A stretch of DNA of 64,000 nt, taken from contig JBBINH010000002.1 in assembly GCA_037443945.1 (NCBI GenBank), forward strand, positions 129,503 to 193,502. Direction: 5' to 3'. Origin of the DNA: SSF26 sp037443945 (GTDB taxonomy: Bacteria > Chloroflexota > Anaerolineae > J102). The stretch's first letter is position 1; each line of letters starts with the position of its first letter. The position numbers and the translations under genes are program-made. Below are positions 32,750 through 42,339 of the stretch, in pieces. The notes beneath the pieces are model-generated. The model was given only the letters and a program-made list of their open reading frames with translations. It searched no databases and was not told the DNA's origin.

Positions 32750-34753
32750 ATGAAACACTTGCGTAATCGTCATCTCCTTCTTCTTGATTTTACCCTTTTG
32801 CCCACCGCTTCGTACCTCGCTTTTGTTTTGCGGCTGGAGGCATGGGATATCGAGCGCTATTGGTTGGGATGGGCCATTTTTGCTATCCTGGCCACATTGA
32901 GCACCGTACTGACCTTTTGGCGAACTGGGGTCTATGCCCGTTTTTGGCGTTATGCCTCGATTGATGAGGTGGTGTTGTTGGCGGGGGCGATGACGGGAGG
33001 CGCCCTGATCAGTGGCCTCATCGGTCAGCTCCTGCGGATGTGGGCGCCGTGGCCCATTTATATCCCGCGCTCGGTACCCTACATTTTCTTGCTGCTGGGG
33101 TTGGGAGCCACCGCCGGTCCGCGCCTGTTGATGCGGTTTATCGCACGAACAGGTGGGTCTTCTCGTCGTAAACAACCGATGACGCCCGTGGCCATCATGG
33201 GTGCAGGCGAGGCCGGCTCTATGATTGTGCGCGAGCTGTTGCGCAATCCCCAATTGGGGCTACGGGTGGTGGCCTTTTTCGATGACGACCCGGCCAAGCG
33301 CCGGATGCGGTTACACAACATCCCCGTGGTCGGGAATCGTTATGCCATTCCGGAAGCGGTGGCCCGCTATCGTTTTCGGCAGGTGATCATCGCCATGCCC
33401 ACGGCGCCCGGTCGTGAAATCCGCGATATCGTCGGCATCTGCGAGCGTGCCGGTGTGACCACCAAAATCATACCCGGTATGTACGAGCTACTCGGCGGCA
33501 AGGTTCAGGTCACGCAGCTGCGCAATGTCGAAATCGAGGACCTACTACGTCGTGAGCCGGTTACAACTGATATCGAGGCCGTGCGCGAGCTGGTGCGCAA
33601 CAAGCGCGTGTTGGTGACGGGCGGCGGAGGTTCCATCGGCAGCGAGTTATCTCGCCAGATCTGGCATTTCGGTCCGGCGCAACTCGTGCTTCTCGGCCAC
33701 GGTGAAAATAGCATTTTCGACATCTACCATGAATTGCTCGAGCGGAATCGGGGCTATGGCGCCGAAGGGGATGACACCTCCAAGAACGGCGTGGATGCCG
33801 CATTGGTCCCCATCATTGCCGATATCCGCTTTGCCGAGGAGATGCAGTTTATCTTCCGGCGCTATCGTCCGGATATCGTCTTCCATGCAGCTGCCCATAA
33901 ACACGTGCCGTTGATGGAAGTGAATCCCGCCGAAGCCGTTGCCAACAATATCCTGGGCACCTACAACCTGCTGCAGGCAGCCCTGGGGACCAACGTAAGC
34001 CATTTTGTCATGATTTCGACCGATAAAGCGGTCAATCCTACCAGTGTTATGGGTGCCACCAAGCGCGTGGCCGAACTGTTGGTCCAGCAGGCGGCCATGC
34101 GTAGTGGCAGGGCTTATGTGGCCGTGCGTTTCGGCAACGTGTTGGGGAGTCGGGGCAGTGTGGTCCACACGTTTAAGCGTCAGATTGCCGCCGGGGGACC
34201 GGTTACGGTAACCCATCCGGAGATGAAACGGTACTTCATGACCATCCCCGAGGCCGTGCAACTCGTGCTCCAGGCGTCGGTGTTGGGTAAGGGAGGTGAG
34301 GTGTTTGTCCTCGACATGGGGGAACCGGTCAAGATCGTCGATCTGGCCCGCGATCTGATCGAATTATCGGGTCTGGAGGTGGGCCGGGACATTGAAATCG
34401 TCTTTACCGGGCCGCGACCCGGCGAGAAGCTCTTTGAGGAGCTCTTTGTGGATGGCGAAACCTACAGCCGCACCCAACACCAAAAAATTTACGTGGCCAT
34501 CGAGGCCAGCCGGATAAGCTCCATCGATTTAGACGAAGGAATCCGCGCCCTGGCCGCTGCTGCCCGGCGACATGACCGTGAGGCCATTATCCGCCTGCTG
34601 CAGAGCCTGGTACCCGAATACCGACCGACAGAGGAAAGCAGTTCGATTTCACTTCCCTCACCAGAAGTTCCGGCCCTGGTCGTTGAGTCCCAATCTCCGA
34701 GGACGGCGCCCCGCGCAAGCCCGCACCGGTTGGGGGACGCCTCAACTTCCTGA
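32750..34753 (+). CDS. pglF: WbpM/PglF/CapD-type UDP-GlcNAc 4,6-dehydratase
   Basis: A 667-aa membrane-bound nucleotide-sugar dehydratase. Four N-terminal membrane segments (to about residue 125) are followed by a CoA-binding-like Rossmann region (VAIMGAGEAGSMIVREL) and the SDR domain starting at VLVTGGGGSIGSELSRQ near residue 287. The catalytic set is STDKAVNPTSVMGATK, with Met434 in place of Tyr and K438, the arrangement typical of WbpM and PglF. The reaction would give UDP-4-keto-6-deoxy-GlcNAc, the substrate for the PglE-like enzyme at 15062, completing a bacillosamine-type pathway in the window. ATG 32750 or 32732 is the start. Confidence 0.88.
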   Translation: MKHLRNRHLLLLDFTLLPTASYLAFVLRLEAWDIERYWLGWAIFAILATLSTVLTFWRTGVYARFWRYASIDEVVLLAGAMTGGALISGLIGQLLRMWAPWPIYIPRSVPYIFLLLGLGATAGPRLLMRFIARTGGSSRRKQPMTPVAIMGAGEAGSMIVRELLRNPQLGLRVVAFFDDDPAKRRMRLHNIPVVGNRYAIPEAVARYRFRQVIIAMPTAPGREIRDIVGICERAGVTTKIIPGMYELLGGKVQVTQLRNVEIEDLLRREPVTTDIEAVRELVRNKRVLVTGGGGSIGSELSRQIWHFGPAQLVLLGHGENSIFDIYHELLERNRGYGAEGDDTSKNGVDAALVPIIADIRFAEEMQFIFRRYRPDIVFHAAAHKHVPLMEVNPAEAVANNILGTYNLLQAALGTNVSHFVMISTDKAVNPTSVMGATKRVAELLVQQAAMRSGRAYVAVRFGNVLGSRGSVVHTFKRQIAAGGPVTVTHPEMKRYFMTIPEAVQLVLQASVLGKGGEVFVLDMGEPVKIVDLARDLIELSGLEVGRDIEIVFTGPRPGEKLFEELFVDGETYSRTQHQKIYVAIEASRISSIDLDEGIRALAAAARRHDREAIIRLLQSLVPEYRPTEESSSISLPSPEVPALVVESQSPRTAPRASPHRLGDASTS

Positions 34754-34780
34754 ACAAAGGGTAACAACGCTTTAGCGGGG

Positions 34781-36295
34781 ATGGGAATGGAATTAGCCGG
34801 TTTTTCTCGTCGGCGCTGGCTCATAACGATTGGGGTACTCCTGCCGGCAATCGCCTTGCCGTTGGGGCGTTTGGGTCATTCCCTCTGGAGCGACGAAGCC
34901 ACCAGCCTATGGTTTGCGCAATGGCCGCTGCCGAGCTTGCTCACAGCGCTTTGCGACCCCCACCCACCGGGCTATTACCTGTTGCTCAAACTCTGGTTGC
35001 GCGGGGGCGAGAGCGAAGCCTGGCTGCGTACTCTTTCGCTGATGGTGGCTACCGGAACAGCCCTGCTTCTGCTGCGTTGGGGGCGGGATCTCAGACCCGG
35101 CGATGCCTATGTGGGGCCACTGGCCGCCTTGCTGCTTGTTACCCAGCCTATGCAGGTCTGGTATGCGGCCGAGGTGCGGATGTACATCCTGGCTCAGGCC
35201 TTGGGATTGGGATGGGTCATGGCGGCCTGGCGCTGGTCAGAACAAAACCGCGCGTTCCGGTATCGAAGCCTGGCCTATACAGTCCTCGGTCTCCTCGCTT
35301 TTGCTGCCGATTTCAGCGCCTTGCTTCCTTGGGCAATAGCCCAGGCCGTCTGGCTGGCGCGCACACGACCGCGACCGTGGCTGTGGCTTGGTATGCAGGT
35401 CGTGGTCTTGGGCCTTTCCGGCCTGCTCTGGCTGAGGCCGGGACAGTGGCAGACACTGCGCCAGAGCTATCATGCCATCTTTCTGGCCGTGCAGGCCCGT
35501 CAGGTAGGGCTGGAACTGAGCCTGGCAGCGGCCAATGGGCTGTTGCGCGGGGGGTTGGTTCTGGCCATGTTGTCGGGATTCGGTTTGGCCTGGTGGTGGC
35601 CGCGGCTACGCGAACGGTTATCGGCGTATCCGTGGTCTCCGGCGGTGGTGGGGATGTGGCTCGCTTTGCTGGTTCTGGCCGCTGTGCCGCGGCTTTACTC
35701 CCTCAAACGTCAGCTTGTGGTCCTGTTGCCCTATGCAGCCCTCCTTACGGCTCTGGCTCTGCGGCGCCGGCGGCCGAATATGGCCCCGGTTTTGCCTGTG
35801 GCGGGGGTGCTCCTCTCCTTGCTGACCCTGTGGCAGCCCCCGCGCGAACCCTGGCGAGATGTCATCACCACGGAGATGGCTCGCCTTGACGCCAATACGG
35901 TCGTCTGGGTGGATGATCTGGTCTGGCCGGCCGTTGTGTATTACACACGCCGGTTGGGATGGTCAGAACCGCCTGCGGCCGTCCAGCCATGGATAGGTAG
36001 CCGTCTTCCCGAATTGCCCACGATGACGCCACCGCCCGGCGGAGAGCTATGGTTGTTGACCATGGAGAACCCCTATCGTCATCTCGTGAGGCTATTGCCC
36101 GCTTCTTTTGACGCCGACTACGCCCTCATCGCCGCCTATCATCGGGATGGGATCGGCGTTTCGCGTTGGCGGCGCCGCACCGCACCGCTCAACCCTCCTC
36201 CTTCCCGGCCGGCGCCTCCGCCGGAGGTTGGCTGGGGTCTGTTGTTGCCTTCGCCTCTGGATTCATGTTCTTCTTCCGGTCTGCGACCACAGTGA
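34781..36295 (+). CDS. GT-C-type membrane glycosyltransferase (ArnT/PMT-like)
   Basis: A 504-aa polytopic protein with about ten membrane segments. The first periplasmic loop has the acidic motif SLWSDEATSLWF, and PHPPGYYLLLKLWLRG follows, both typical of GT39/GT83-like transferases that use polyprenyl-phosphate sugars on the outer membrane face. ATG 34781 is 27 bp after the dehydratase stop. Its last 31 bp overlap the next gene. The acceptor may be a lipid or a protein; the mucin-like protein at 37858 is a nearby candidate by position only. Confidence 0.75.
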   Translation: MGMELAGFSRRRWLITIGVLLPAIALPLGRLGHSLWSDEATSLWFAQWPLPSLLTALCDPHPPGYYLLLKLWLRGGESEAWLRTLSLMVATGTALLLLRWGRDLRPGDAYVGPLAALLLVTQPMQVWYAAEVRMYILAQALGLGWVMAAWRWSEQNRAFRYRSLAYTVLGLLAFAADFSALLPWAIAQAVWLARTRPRPWLWLGMQVVVLGLSGLLWLRPGQWQTLRQSYHAIFLAVQARQVGLELSLAAANGLLRGGLVLAMLSGFGLAWWWPRLRERLSAYPWSPAVVGMWLALLVLAAVPRLYSLKRQLVVLLPYAALLTALALRRRRPNMAPVLPVAGVLLSLLTLWQPPREPWRDVITTEMARLDANTVVWVDDLVWPAVVYYTRRLGWSEPPAAVQPWIGSRLPELPTMTPPPGGELWLLTMENPYRHLVRLLPASFDADYALIAAYHRDGIGVSRWRRRTAPLNPPPSRPAPPPEVGWGLLLPSPLDSCSSSGLRPQ

Positions 36296-37719
36296 CTTCC
36301 CGGCAACCGCCGAGCGGTCGAGCCAACACGACCGGAAACCATTGGCCGCGTTGGCTTCGCAGCGAAGGTCCGGCGGTCTTAGGGGTACTGGTGCTGGCCG
36401 TGCTCGTCGCCGGTCTGTATGCCTTGATCATTCGGCCGTGGGCGCAGCCCGATGAACCGCGCCACTTCGAGGTGGCGCTGCACGTCGCCCGTCTCAACAA
36501 ACCACGCGTCGAGTACGCCGACCGCGTCCTGGCCTGGGAACAGGAGATCATCGCGGCCATGGAGGCCGAAAGCTTCTGGTGGTACGGTTATACCCTGGTG
36601 GGTTGGGATCCGGCGCGGCTGCCGACTTCGTTTGATGCGATCTTCGGTCCTCAGTACGGACTGGCCTTCTTCCAGGCGCCCCTTTACTACTATCTGGCCG
36701 GCCAATGGTTGCGGTTGCGCCCCGATTTACCGCTTTCCGAGGCCGTGATCCAGTTGCGGTTGCTGGGGTTGGGGTGTCTGGTGGCCAGCCTGCTTGCCAT
36801 CTACGGCCTGACCCGCGAGCTGTTTCCCGATCGCTCGCGGTTGACTCTGGCCGTGCTGATCACGGCGGCGTTATGGCCTTCGCATCTGGCCGCTTATGCC
36901 GCAGTCAATAACGACATCCTGGTCGAGACCCTGGTCGCTTGGGCTTTGTTCCTGGCCGTGCGTATTGTCCGTCGAGGGCCGAGTCTGTTGTCGCTCCTTT
37001 GGCTGTTGCTTTTGGGCCTTGCTGCGGCGCAAACCAAGCGCAGCGGTCTGGTTGCCCTCGTTTTCCTGCCTTTGGCGCCGGCCTTGTGGGGCTGGGAACG
37101 GTGGCAGGTTACATGGCGACGCCAGGGTCCGGCCCTGGCAGGCGGGATCGTGGCGGCCCTGGTACTGGCCCTGATCCTCCTCCGCTGGGGGCGTTTGTAC
37201 CTGCCGGATGACTTCGGTCAGGCTTTGGCGAGCGGAGCTTATCGTCGGGACCTGCTCACGGCGCCTTACGACCGCTTTTTCCTGGCCCTGCTCAAGACCT
37301 TTATGGGCTGGTTCGGCTGGATGCGCCTGGAGCTACCGGCATGGCTTTATGGGGTGGGAGCCGTTCTAGGCGCCACCGGTTGGCTAGGCGCTTTGGCGGC
37401 TTTGTGGCGGCCTCATCAGGTCGCCCTGACCGGCTGGCAAAAGCGCGGTCTGGCCCTTTTGTTCATTGCCCTGATCCTGCAATTGGGCCTGACCGTGGGC
37501 AAAGAGATCGTTTTCGGCACCTGGCGCGATGGTTCGTTGCCGCAGGCCCGTTATCTCTACCCTGTTCTGGCGGCCCTGATCGTGCCGCCGTTGTGGGGAT
37601 GGGCCTGCTGGTGGCCCAAGCGTGGACGCTCGGCCGCCTTTGTCCTTGGCTTTCTGACCTTGCTGGTCTTCAATGCCTATGTCCTGGCCTTTTTGCTGTA
37701 TCCCTTTTTCTGGCTGTAG
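36265..37719 (+). CDS. DUF2142/GT-C-like polytopic membrane protein, paralogue 1
   Basis: About 484 aa with some ten membrane segments. After the first membrane helix comes the extracytoplasmic motif RPWAQPDEPRHFEVALHVA, with an Asp-Glu pair as in GT-C transferases and DUF2142 proteins, then LAFFQAPLYYYLAGQ and LWPSHLAAYAAVNNDILVE. The start at ATG 36265 overlaps the previous gene by 31 bp. It shares these motifs, nearly word for word, with the protein at 38620, so the two arose by duplication. The gene between them encodes a Thr/Pro-rich membrane protein. Confidence 0.72.
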   Translation: MFFFRSATTVTSRQPPSGRANTTGNHWPRWLRSEGPAVLGVLVLAVLVAGLYALIIRPWAQPDEPRHFEVALHVARLNKPRVEYADRVLAWEQEIIAAMEAESFWWYGYTLVGWDPARLPTSFDAIFGPQYGLAFFQAPLYYYLAGQWLRLRPDLPLSEAVIQLRLLGLGCLVASLLAIYGLTRELFPDRSRLTLAVLITAALWPSHLAAYAAVNNDILVETLVAWALFLAVRIVRRGPSLLSLLWLLLLGLAAAQTKRSGLVALVFLPLAPALWGWERWQVTWRRQGPALAGGIVAALVLALILLRWGRLYLPDDFGQALASGAYRRDLLTAPYDRFFLALLKTFMGWFGWMRLELPAWLYGVGAVLGATGWLGALAALWRPHQVALTGWQKRGLALLFIALILQLGLTVGKEIVFGTWRDGSLPQARYLYPVLAALIVPPLWGWACWWPKRGRSAAFVLGFLTLLVFNAYVLAFLLYPFFWL

Positions 37720-37857
37720 ACTGATAAATCGGTGGGGCACGACCGCTCGGTTTGCCCCTCCGCCAACGTCATAGCATTGAAGCCTTTTTATTCCCCCTCA
37801 AGTGTGCTCTCTTCGGGTACAGGCAAAGGGCCCTTGTCTTGCTCCCCCTTCTCCCCT

Positions 37858-38613
37858 ATGAACTTACGCCTCCTGCTTGTTCTGATCACCATACCGACCA
37901 TCGTCCTGGCGGGTTTTGTGGTTCGGCCGCCGGCAGCGACCTCGGCAAGCCTGGGCGAAGCGTCGCAGCCTTTGCGTGTTCTGGCTCCACCCACGCTGCG
38001 ACCGTCGGTCACACCCACCCTGACACCCGATACAACGCCGACCCCAGCGCCGACGGACACGCCGGTACCGCCGACGAACACGCCCGTGCCGCCGACGAAC
38101 ACCCCGCCTGCTCCGACAAACACGCCCGTCCCGCCGACGAACACGCCGCTTGCCCCAACGAACACGGTTGTGGCCCCGACGGACACCCCGCCTGCCCCGA
38201 CGCCTACACCGTCGCCGCCTGCCATCACGCCCACGGCGACGACGCCTCCTGCCACTCCCTCACCGGTCGAGGCGGTCACTCCCACCCCGGGCATAGGGGG
38301 CGGTACGGCGCCGCCGGAAACACCTTCAGCGGCGCCGACACCGGTAGAGGTTACGGCACCACCACCGGAAACCCCTACGGCGTCCGCGCCGTCCGCTCAG
38401 GGCACCACCGTCTCGCCGTCGGGTCCGGCAGGCCACGACACCGTTACTCCCTCCACTCCGGCCACGGCGGTGGTCTTTGAACCCATTGTCAGAGGGGAGG
38501 AACCCGCCATGCCTGTGAGTCGTCGTCTTCTGCCCTCCCTGTTCCTGGCCATCGGTGCCGTCGCCCTTCTCCTGGCCGGGGGGCTGTTGGTCTTCATCCG
38601 CCGTCAGTTCTAG
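37858..38613 (+). CDS. Mucin-like Thr/Pro-rich membrane-anchored protein
   Basis: A 251-aa protein. Residues 1-22 are a signal peptide (MNLRLLLVLITIPTIVLAGF), residues about 45-210 are Thr/Pro/Ala-rich with five PTNT units in a 7-residue rhythm, and residues about 222-245 are a C-terminal membrane helix followed by RRQF. There is no LPXTG; the AMPVSRR just before the helix is at most a distant resemblance. Nothing suggests enzyme activity. It is bracketed by two GT-C-like paralogues, so an O-glycosylated surface stalk is an attractive hypothesis. The 138 bp upstream contain no convincing promoter. Confidence 0.7.
   Translation: MNLRLLLVLITIPTIVLAGFVVRPPAATSASLGEASQPLRVLAPPTLRPSVTPTLTPDTTPTPAPTDTPVPPTNTPVPPTNTPPAPTNTPVPPTNTPLAPTNTVVAPTDTPPAPTPTPSPPAITPTATTPPATPSPVEAVTPTPGIGGGTAPPETPSAAPTPVEVTAPPPETPTASAPSAQGTTVSPSGPAGHDTVTPSTPATAVVFEPIVRGEEPAMPVSRRLLPSLFLAIGAVALLLAGGLLVFIRRQF
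38008..38350 (+). repeat. Thr-Pro-coding tandem repeats
   Basis: Roughly 21-bp units coding for PTNTPVP-like heptapeptides (clearest at 38070-38195), grading into irregular Thr/Pro codons. Confidence 0.85.
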
Positions 38614-38619
38614 GTGGTC

Positions 38620-40323
38620 ATGTCCTCCTGGTCGGTTTTCATCCTTGGTCTGCGCTTGGTAGCCATTTCCTACCTGGTGGGGGCCATCAGCCATCTGCTC
38701 TATCGGGTCATGAGCACGGCTACCCCCTGGCAGAGCCTCCCGGCCCGGTATCCGCGGCTGTATCTCTCGCTGGGTCTGGCCCTGGCCGTGATCGCCTTCA
38801 GCTCGATTGCGACGGCCTTGACCTGGGGCGAAAAGGTGGCGTGGGCTTTGGTCGGTGTGACGGCAACTGCGCTGCTGCTGTCCCATCTGGGCCGGCGAAG
38901 AATCGCCGGGGTCCTGGGTAGGGCGGCTGGGTCGGCCTGGCGGGCCGGGCCGGCGGGTCAGACCGGCCTGGCCGTTTTGTTCATCCTTCTGGCCGTCCTG
39001 TTGGCCGCGCTGTATGCGCTGATCATTCTCCCTTGGATGCAGCCCGATGAGCCGCGGCATTTCGAGGTGACGCTGCATGTGGCGCGGTTGGGCCAACCCG
39101 TGGTCACAAGCAGCGACCGGGTACCCGCCTGGGAACAGGAGCTGATCGCCTCGATGGAGGCCCTGAGCTTTTGGTGGTATGGCTTTTCCTTGATCGGCTG
39201 GGACCCGCACAACCTGCCCCAATCGTTTCGGGAGATCTGGGGTCCGGCCTATGCCACGGCCTTTTTTCAACCGCCTCTGTACTACACCCTGACCGGTGGC
39301 CTCATCGCTCTGTGGGGCCGTGAGTGGCCCGTCGAGACAGGCGTTGTCGTCGTGCGCCTTTTCGGTTTGATTTGGCTGGCTCTGAGTCTGGCCGGTATCT
39401 ACAAAACCATCGCCGAGTTGTTCCCCGATCGTCCTCATTGGGCTTTGGGCGTTTTGGGTTTTGCGGCGCTGTGGCCGTCCCATCTGGCCGCCAATGCCGC
39501 CGTCAACAACGACCTTTTGGCCGAGGCCCTGGTGATCTGGGTGATGTATTTTGCCATCAGCCTGCTGCGACGGGGCCCCGAGTTGGGCCGTATTGCCTGG
39601 TTATTGGCCCTGAGTATCTTCGCCATCACGACCAAGCGCACGGCCCTGACGGCGGCAGTGATAGCGCCTTGGGCCCTGCTTTTGGCGATGTTGGGCGCCG
39701 GGCGGTGGCGTCGACGTCCGTTGACGACGCTCGGCGGTGTGATGGTTGTCCTCCTGGTGAGTCTGGGCTTGGGAGCCGTGCTGGTGCAGGCGGGGCGTCT
39801 GGGGCTGCCCAAGACGTTCCTGGCCGATCTCGTCGGCGGGGTCTATTGGCGTAATCTGCTCGCTTTTCCCTACGTTGAGTACGGTCGGGCCATCTTCCGG
39901 ACCTTCGTCGGTTGGTTTGGCTGGATGCGGGTGCCGCTTTTGGAGCCTTTCTACTGGTTGGGAGGTTTGCTGTTCATCCTCGCCTTTTTGGGTTTGGTGC
40001 GTCTGGCGGTCTCGAAACGGCAGCCGCCGCTCGAACGCTGGCAGAAGCAAGGCCTGCTTCTGTTCGGCATGGCCATCCTGGCCCAAATCGCCATCGTCAT
40101 CGGCAAACAGCTTCTCTACGCCGATTTTGCTTCCGATTCCATACCTCAGGCGCGCTACTTCTATCCGATAGCGCCGGCGTTGTTCTTTTTCCTCTGGCGG
40201 GGGCTTACGGCTTGGCTGCCATCTCATCGCCGCGATCAGGGCCTTTTCGCCGGTGTGGTCCTGCTCTTGCTGTTCAACATCTACATTTTGGGCTTCGTGC
40301 TTTATCCGTTCTTCTGGCTGTAG
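38620..40323 (+). CDS. DUF2142/GT-C-like polytopic membrane protein, paralogue 2
   Basis: A 567-aa membrane protein. An N-terminal extension of three membrane segments precedes the region shared with the 36265 protein: LPWMQPDEPRHFEVTLHVA, ATAFFQPPLYYTLTGG, LWPSHLAANAAVNNDLLAE and KRTALTAA; both proteins also end in YPFFWL. ATG 38620 or GTG 38614 starts just after the stop of the Thr/Pro-rich gene. The Asp-Glu in the first loop fits a GT-C catalytic site, but activity is unproven, and DUF2142 proteins are largely uncharacterised. Confidence 0.72.
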   Translation: MSSWSVFILGLRLVAISYLVGAISHLLYRVMSTATPWQSLPARYPRLYLSLGLALAVIAFSSIATALTWGEKVAWALVGVTATALLLSHLGRRRIAGVLGRAAGSAWRAGPAGQTGLAVLFILLAVLLAALYALIILPWMQPDEPRHFEVTLHVARLGQPVVTSSDRVPAWEQELIASMEALSFWWYGFSLIGWDPHNLPQSFREIWGPAYATAFFQPPLYYTLTGGLIALWGREWPVETGVVVVRLFGLIWLALSLAGIYKTIAELFPDRPHWALGVLGFAALWPSHLAANAAVNNDLLAEALVIWVMYFAISLLRRGPELGRIAWLLALSIFAITTKRTALTAAVIAPWALLLAMLGAGRWRRRPLTTLGGVMVVLLVSLGLGAVLVQAGRLGLPKTFLADLVGGVYWRNLLAFPYVEYGRAIFRTFVGWFGWMRVPLLEPFYWLGGLLFILAFLGLVRLAVSKRQPPLERWQKQGLLLFGMAILAQIAIVIGKQLLYADFASDSIPQARYFYPIAPALFFFLWRGLTAWLPSHRRDQGLFAGVVLLLLFNIYILGFVLYPFFWL

Positions 40324-40359
40324 CCGTCGCACCCGTCCCGGTTTCTCGAATTCGCCGCC

Positions 40360-41427
40360 ATGCCCGGGGTTGTGCTTGTCCGCTCCAGCCGTTTCTTGGG
40401 TGGTATTGAACGGCAACTTCTCGACCACGCCCGGCGTTTACGCGCGGAGGGTTGGCAACCCCATCTCGTATGCCTCTTGCGGGGAGCGGGGGAGCATCCG
40501 CTGGTGAAAATCGCCCGCGAGGAAGGGCTATCGGCGGTGACGGTTCCCGATCCGGCGCCGTTATCGTTGCGGGCGTGGCGTCATCTGGCCGTCGCCGTGG
40601 CGCAAGCGGCCGGCGATCTCATCCACACCTGCGATTATCGTAGCGATATCCTCATCGGTGCCTGGTGGCGGGGGAAACGGCCTTGGCTGGCCGAATCGCA
40701 CGGCCACACCGTGGACGGACCCTGGGTAGCCCTGGCCAATCGTGTTGACATGTACGTTTTGCGTCGGGCGGCCGCCGTGGTGGCCGTTTCGATGGCCTGG
40801 GAAACCAGCCTGGCCGTGGCCGGTGTGCCGGCCCGACGTCTCCACGTGATCGGCAACAGCACGGCCATTCTACCCACCGCACCGGCCCCACCGCCGATGT
40901 CATTGCCTGCCGGCCGGCATCTCCTTTTTGCCGGTCGGCATACGCCCGATAAAGGGCTCGATCTGCTCGTGCAGGCCTGGCCCTCTTTGCGTGCCCGACA
41001 TCCCGACCTGCATTTGTGGGTGCTGGGCGAGTCGCCTTCACGAGGGCCGGTCGGCCTCTTGAACCAGGAGGGCATTCATGTTGTCGGATGGCAGCCCGAT
41101 ATTCGGCCCTGGCTGGCAGCGGTAGATGCCGTGGTCGTGCCTTCACGGCGGGAAGCCTGGGGGATGACCGCTTTTGAGGCCCTGGCCGCCGGTGTACCGG
41201 TCGTAGCGACGCGTGTAGGCGGGTTGCCGACGTTGTGCCTCGGAGCTCCGCATGCGGTTCTGGTAGCACCCGAGCAACCGGAGGCTTTGGTGGCCGGCAT
41301 CCTGCGCGTTCTCCGCTCGGATTTTCCACGTGGACCCGAATTGGGTGTAGCATTTCGCCGGCACCCAAACTTCGATCCCGACCGGCGTTTTCGCCGCTTT
41401 GTCGAGCTGTATCAGGCGCTGTTGTAG
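40360..41427 (+). CDS. GT4-family glycosyltransferase
   Basis: A 355-aa GT-B enzyme. Motifs include VRSSRFLGGIERQLLDHARRL at the N-terminus, HVIGNSTAI in the linker, LLFAGRHTPDKGLDLLVQAW, and the donor-site segment SRREAWGMTAFEALAAGVPVV with its E-x7-E (EAWGMTAFE). It starts 37 bp after the upstream membrane protein. It probably builds the lipid-linked glycan used by neighbouring membrane enzymes, which is inference from position. Confidence 0.86.
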   Translation: MPGVVLVRSSRFLGGIERQLLDHARRLRAEGWQPHLVCLLRGAGEHPLVKIAREEGLSAVTVPDPAPLSLRAWRHLAVAVAQAAGDLIHTCDYRSDILIGAWWRGKRPWLAESHGHTVDGPWVALANRVDMYVLRRAAAVVAVSMAWETSLAVAGVPARRLHVIGNSTAILPTAPAPPPMSLPAGRHLLFAGRHTPDKGLDLLVQAWPSLRARHPDLHLWVLGESPSRGPVGLLNQEGIHVVGWQPDIRPWLAAVDAVVVPSRREAWGMTAFEALAAGVPVVATRVGGLPTLCLGAPHAVLVAPEQPEALVAGILRVLRSDFPRGPELGVAFRRHPNFDPDRRFRRFVELYQALL

Positions 41428-41516
41428 CCGTCCTTCGCGAATCGATGGTGGTGTCTTGCCTCTGCGGTTTGCCCTTGTTCCCTTCCATTCTCTTCCCATA
41501 GCATGGAGAGCCGGCG

Positions 41517-42320
41517 ATGATTTGGCGACGTCTTCTCGGATTTATTGTCGTTCTGGCGGCATTGATCGGTATTGTCCTCAGCGTGGTCGGCACCGTCCTG
41601 GGCTGGCGCGGGCTGGATCAGGTCGGCCGGCGTCTGGATAGCACCTTTGTCATCGTGCAGACCCATCTCGACACCATCACCGACACCCTCGTCCTGATGA
41701 GGGACACCGTGGATGAAGCCATTACCGGATTGCAAACCGTAGAACAGACCCTAGGACAAGCGGCGACGGCCCTCGATACCACGGCCCCGATGATCCTCGA
41801 AGCCGGCGCCATGGCCGAAAACGTGGCCGGTAGCATCGAAGGGTTCAATGCCACCATCCCCACGTTGGTGACCCTCAGCGAGAGCATTGAGGTCCTCTTG
41901 CGCGGGCTGGCACGGTTGCGCCTGGGTAGCTATAACCCGGACAAGCCGTTGCCGATGGCCATTCAGGAAATCGGGGATAACTTTGCGCCGCTGCCGGAGC
42001 AACTCCGCGATTTCGGCAAAGGTGTTGTGACGGTGGAGACCAATGTGAATGCCATCGGCCTGAACCTGGAGGGCATCGCCGGTAACTTGCGCACCATAAG
42101 GACGAGCCTGGCCGGTTTGCCCAACCTGCTCGACGGCTTCGTGGACAACATGGAGGTGATCGAGGCGCAGGTGGTCGGACTACGGACCCAGGTAGCTGCA
42201 GCCGTAGACATCCTGCAGATCGGCGTCGTTGTGGTCTTCGTCTGGTTGGGACTCAGCCAGGTCTTGCCGTTGTATGTGGGTTTCCGTCTGCTGAGGGGGC
42301 AATCGCCTCAGCTGCCATGA
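41517..42320 (+). CDS. Hypothetical membrane-tethered helical protein
   Basis: A 267-aa protein not assigned to a family. A membrane helix at about residues 6-28 and another at about 232-255 enclose some 200 residues with few charged pairs and many Thr/Leu/Val heptads (VQTHLDTITDTLVLMRDTVDEA), suggesting long amphipathic helices of the kind seen in chemoreceptor-like or tethering proteins. GGAGAG at 41504-41509 precedes ATG 41517. It sits between a GT4 and a ligase-like gene, so a structural role in surface glycan assembly is possible, without direct support. Confidence 0.6.
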   Translation: MIWRRLLGFIVVLAALIGIVLSVVGTVLGWRGLDQVGRRLDSTFVIVQTHLDTITDTLVLMRDTVDEAITGLQTVEQTLGQAATALDTTAPMILEAGAMAENVAGSIEGFNATIPTLVTLSESIEVLLRGLARLRLGSYNPDKPLPMAIQEIGDNFAPLPEQLRDFGKGVVTVETNVNAIGLNLEGIAGNLRTIRTSLAGLPNLLDGFVDNMEVIEAQVVGLRTQVAAAVDILQIGVVVVFVWLGLSQVLPLYVGFRLLRGQSPQLP

Positions 42321-42339
42321 TTCGCCCGGCTTGCGGCTG

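Noticed and set aside
38008..38350. Possible CRISPR-like periodic repeats
   Set aside because: Repeats are 21-bp codon-phased units with no unique spacers and encode a Thr/Pro tract in an intact frame; the same holds at 23587 and 30811.
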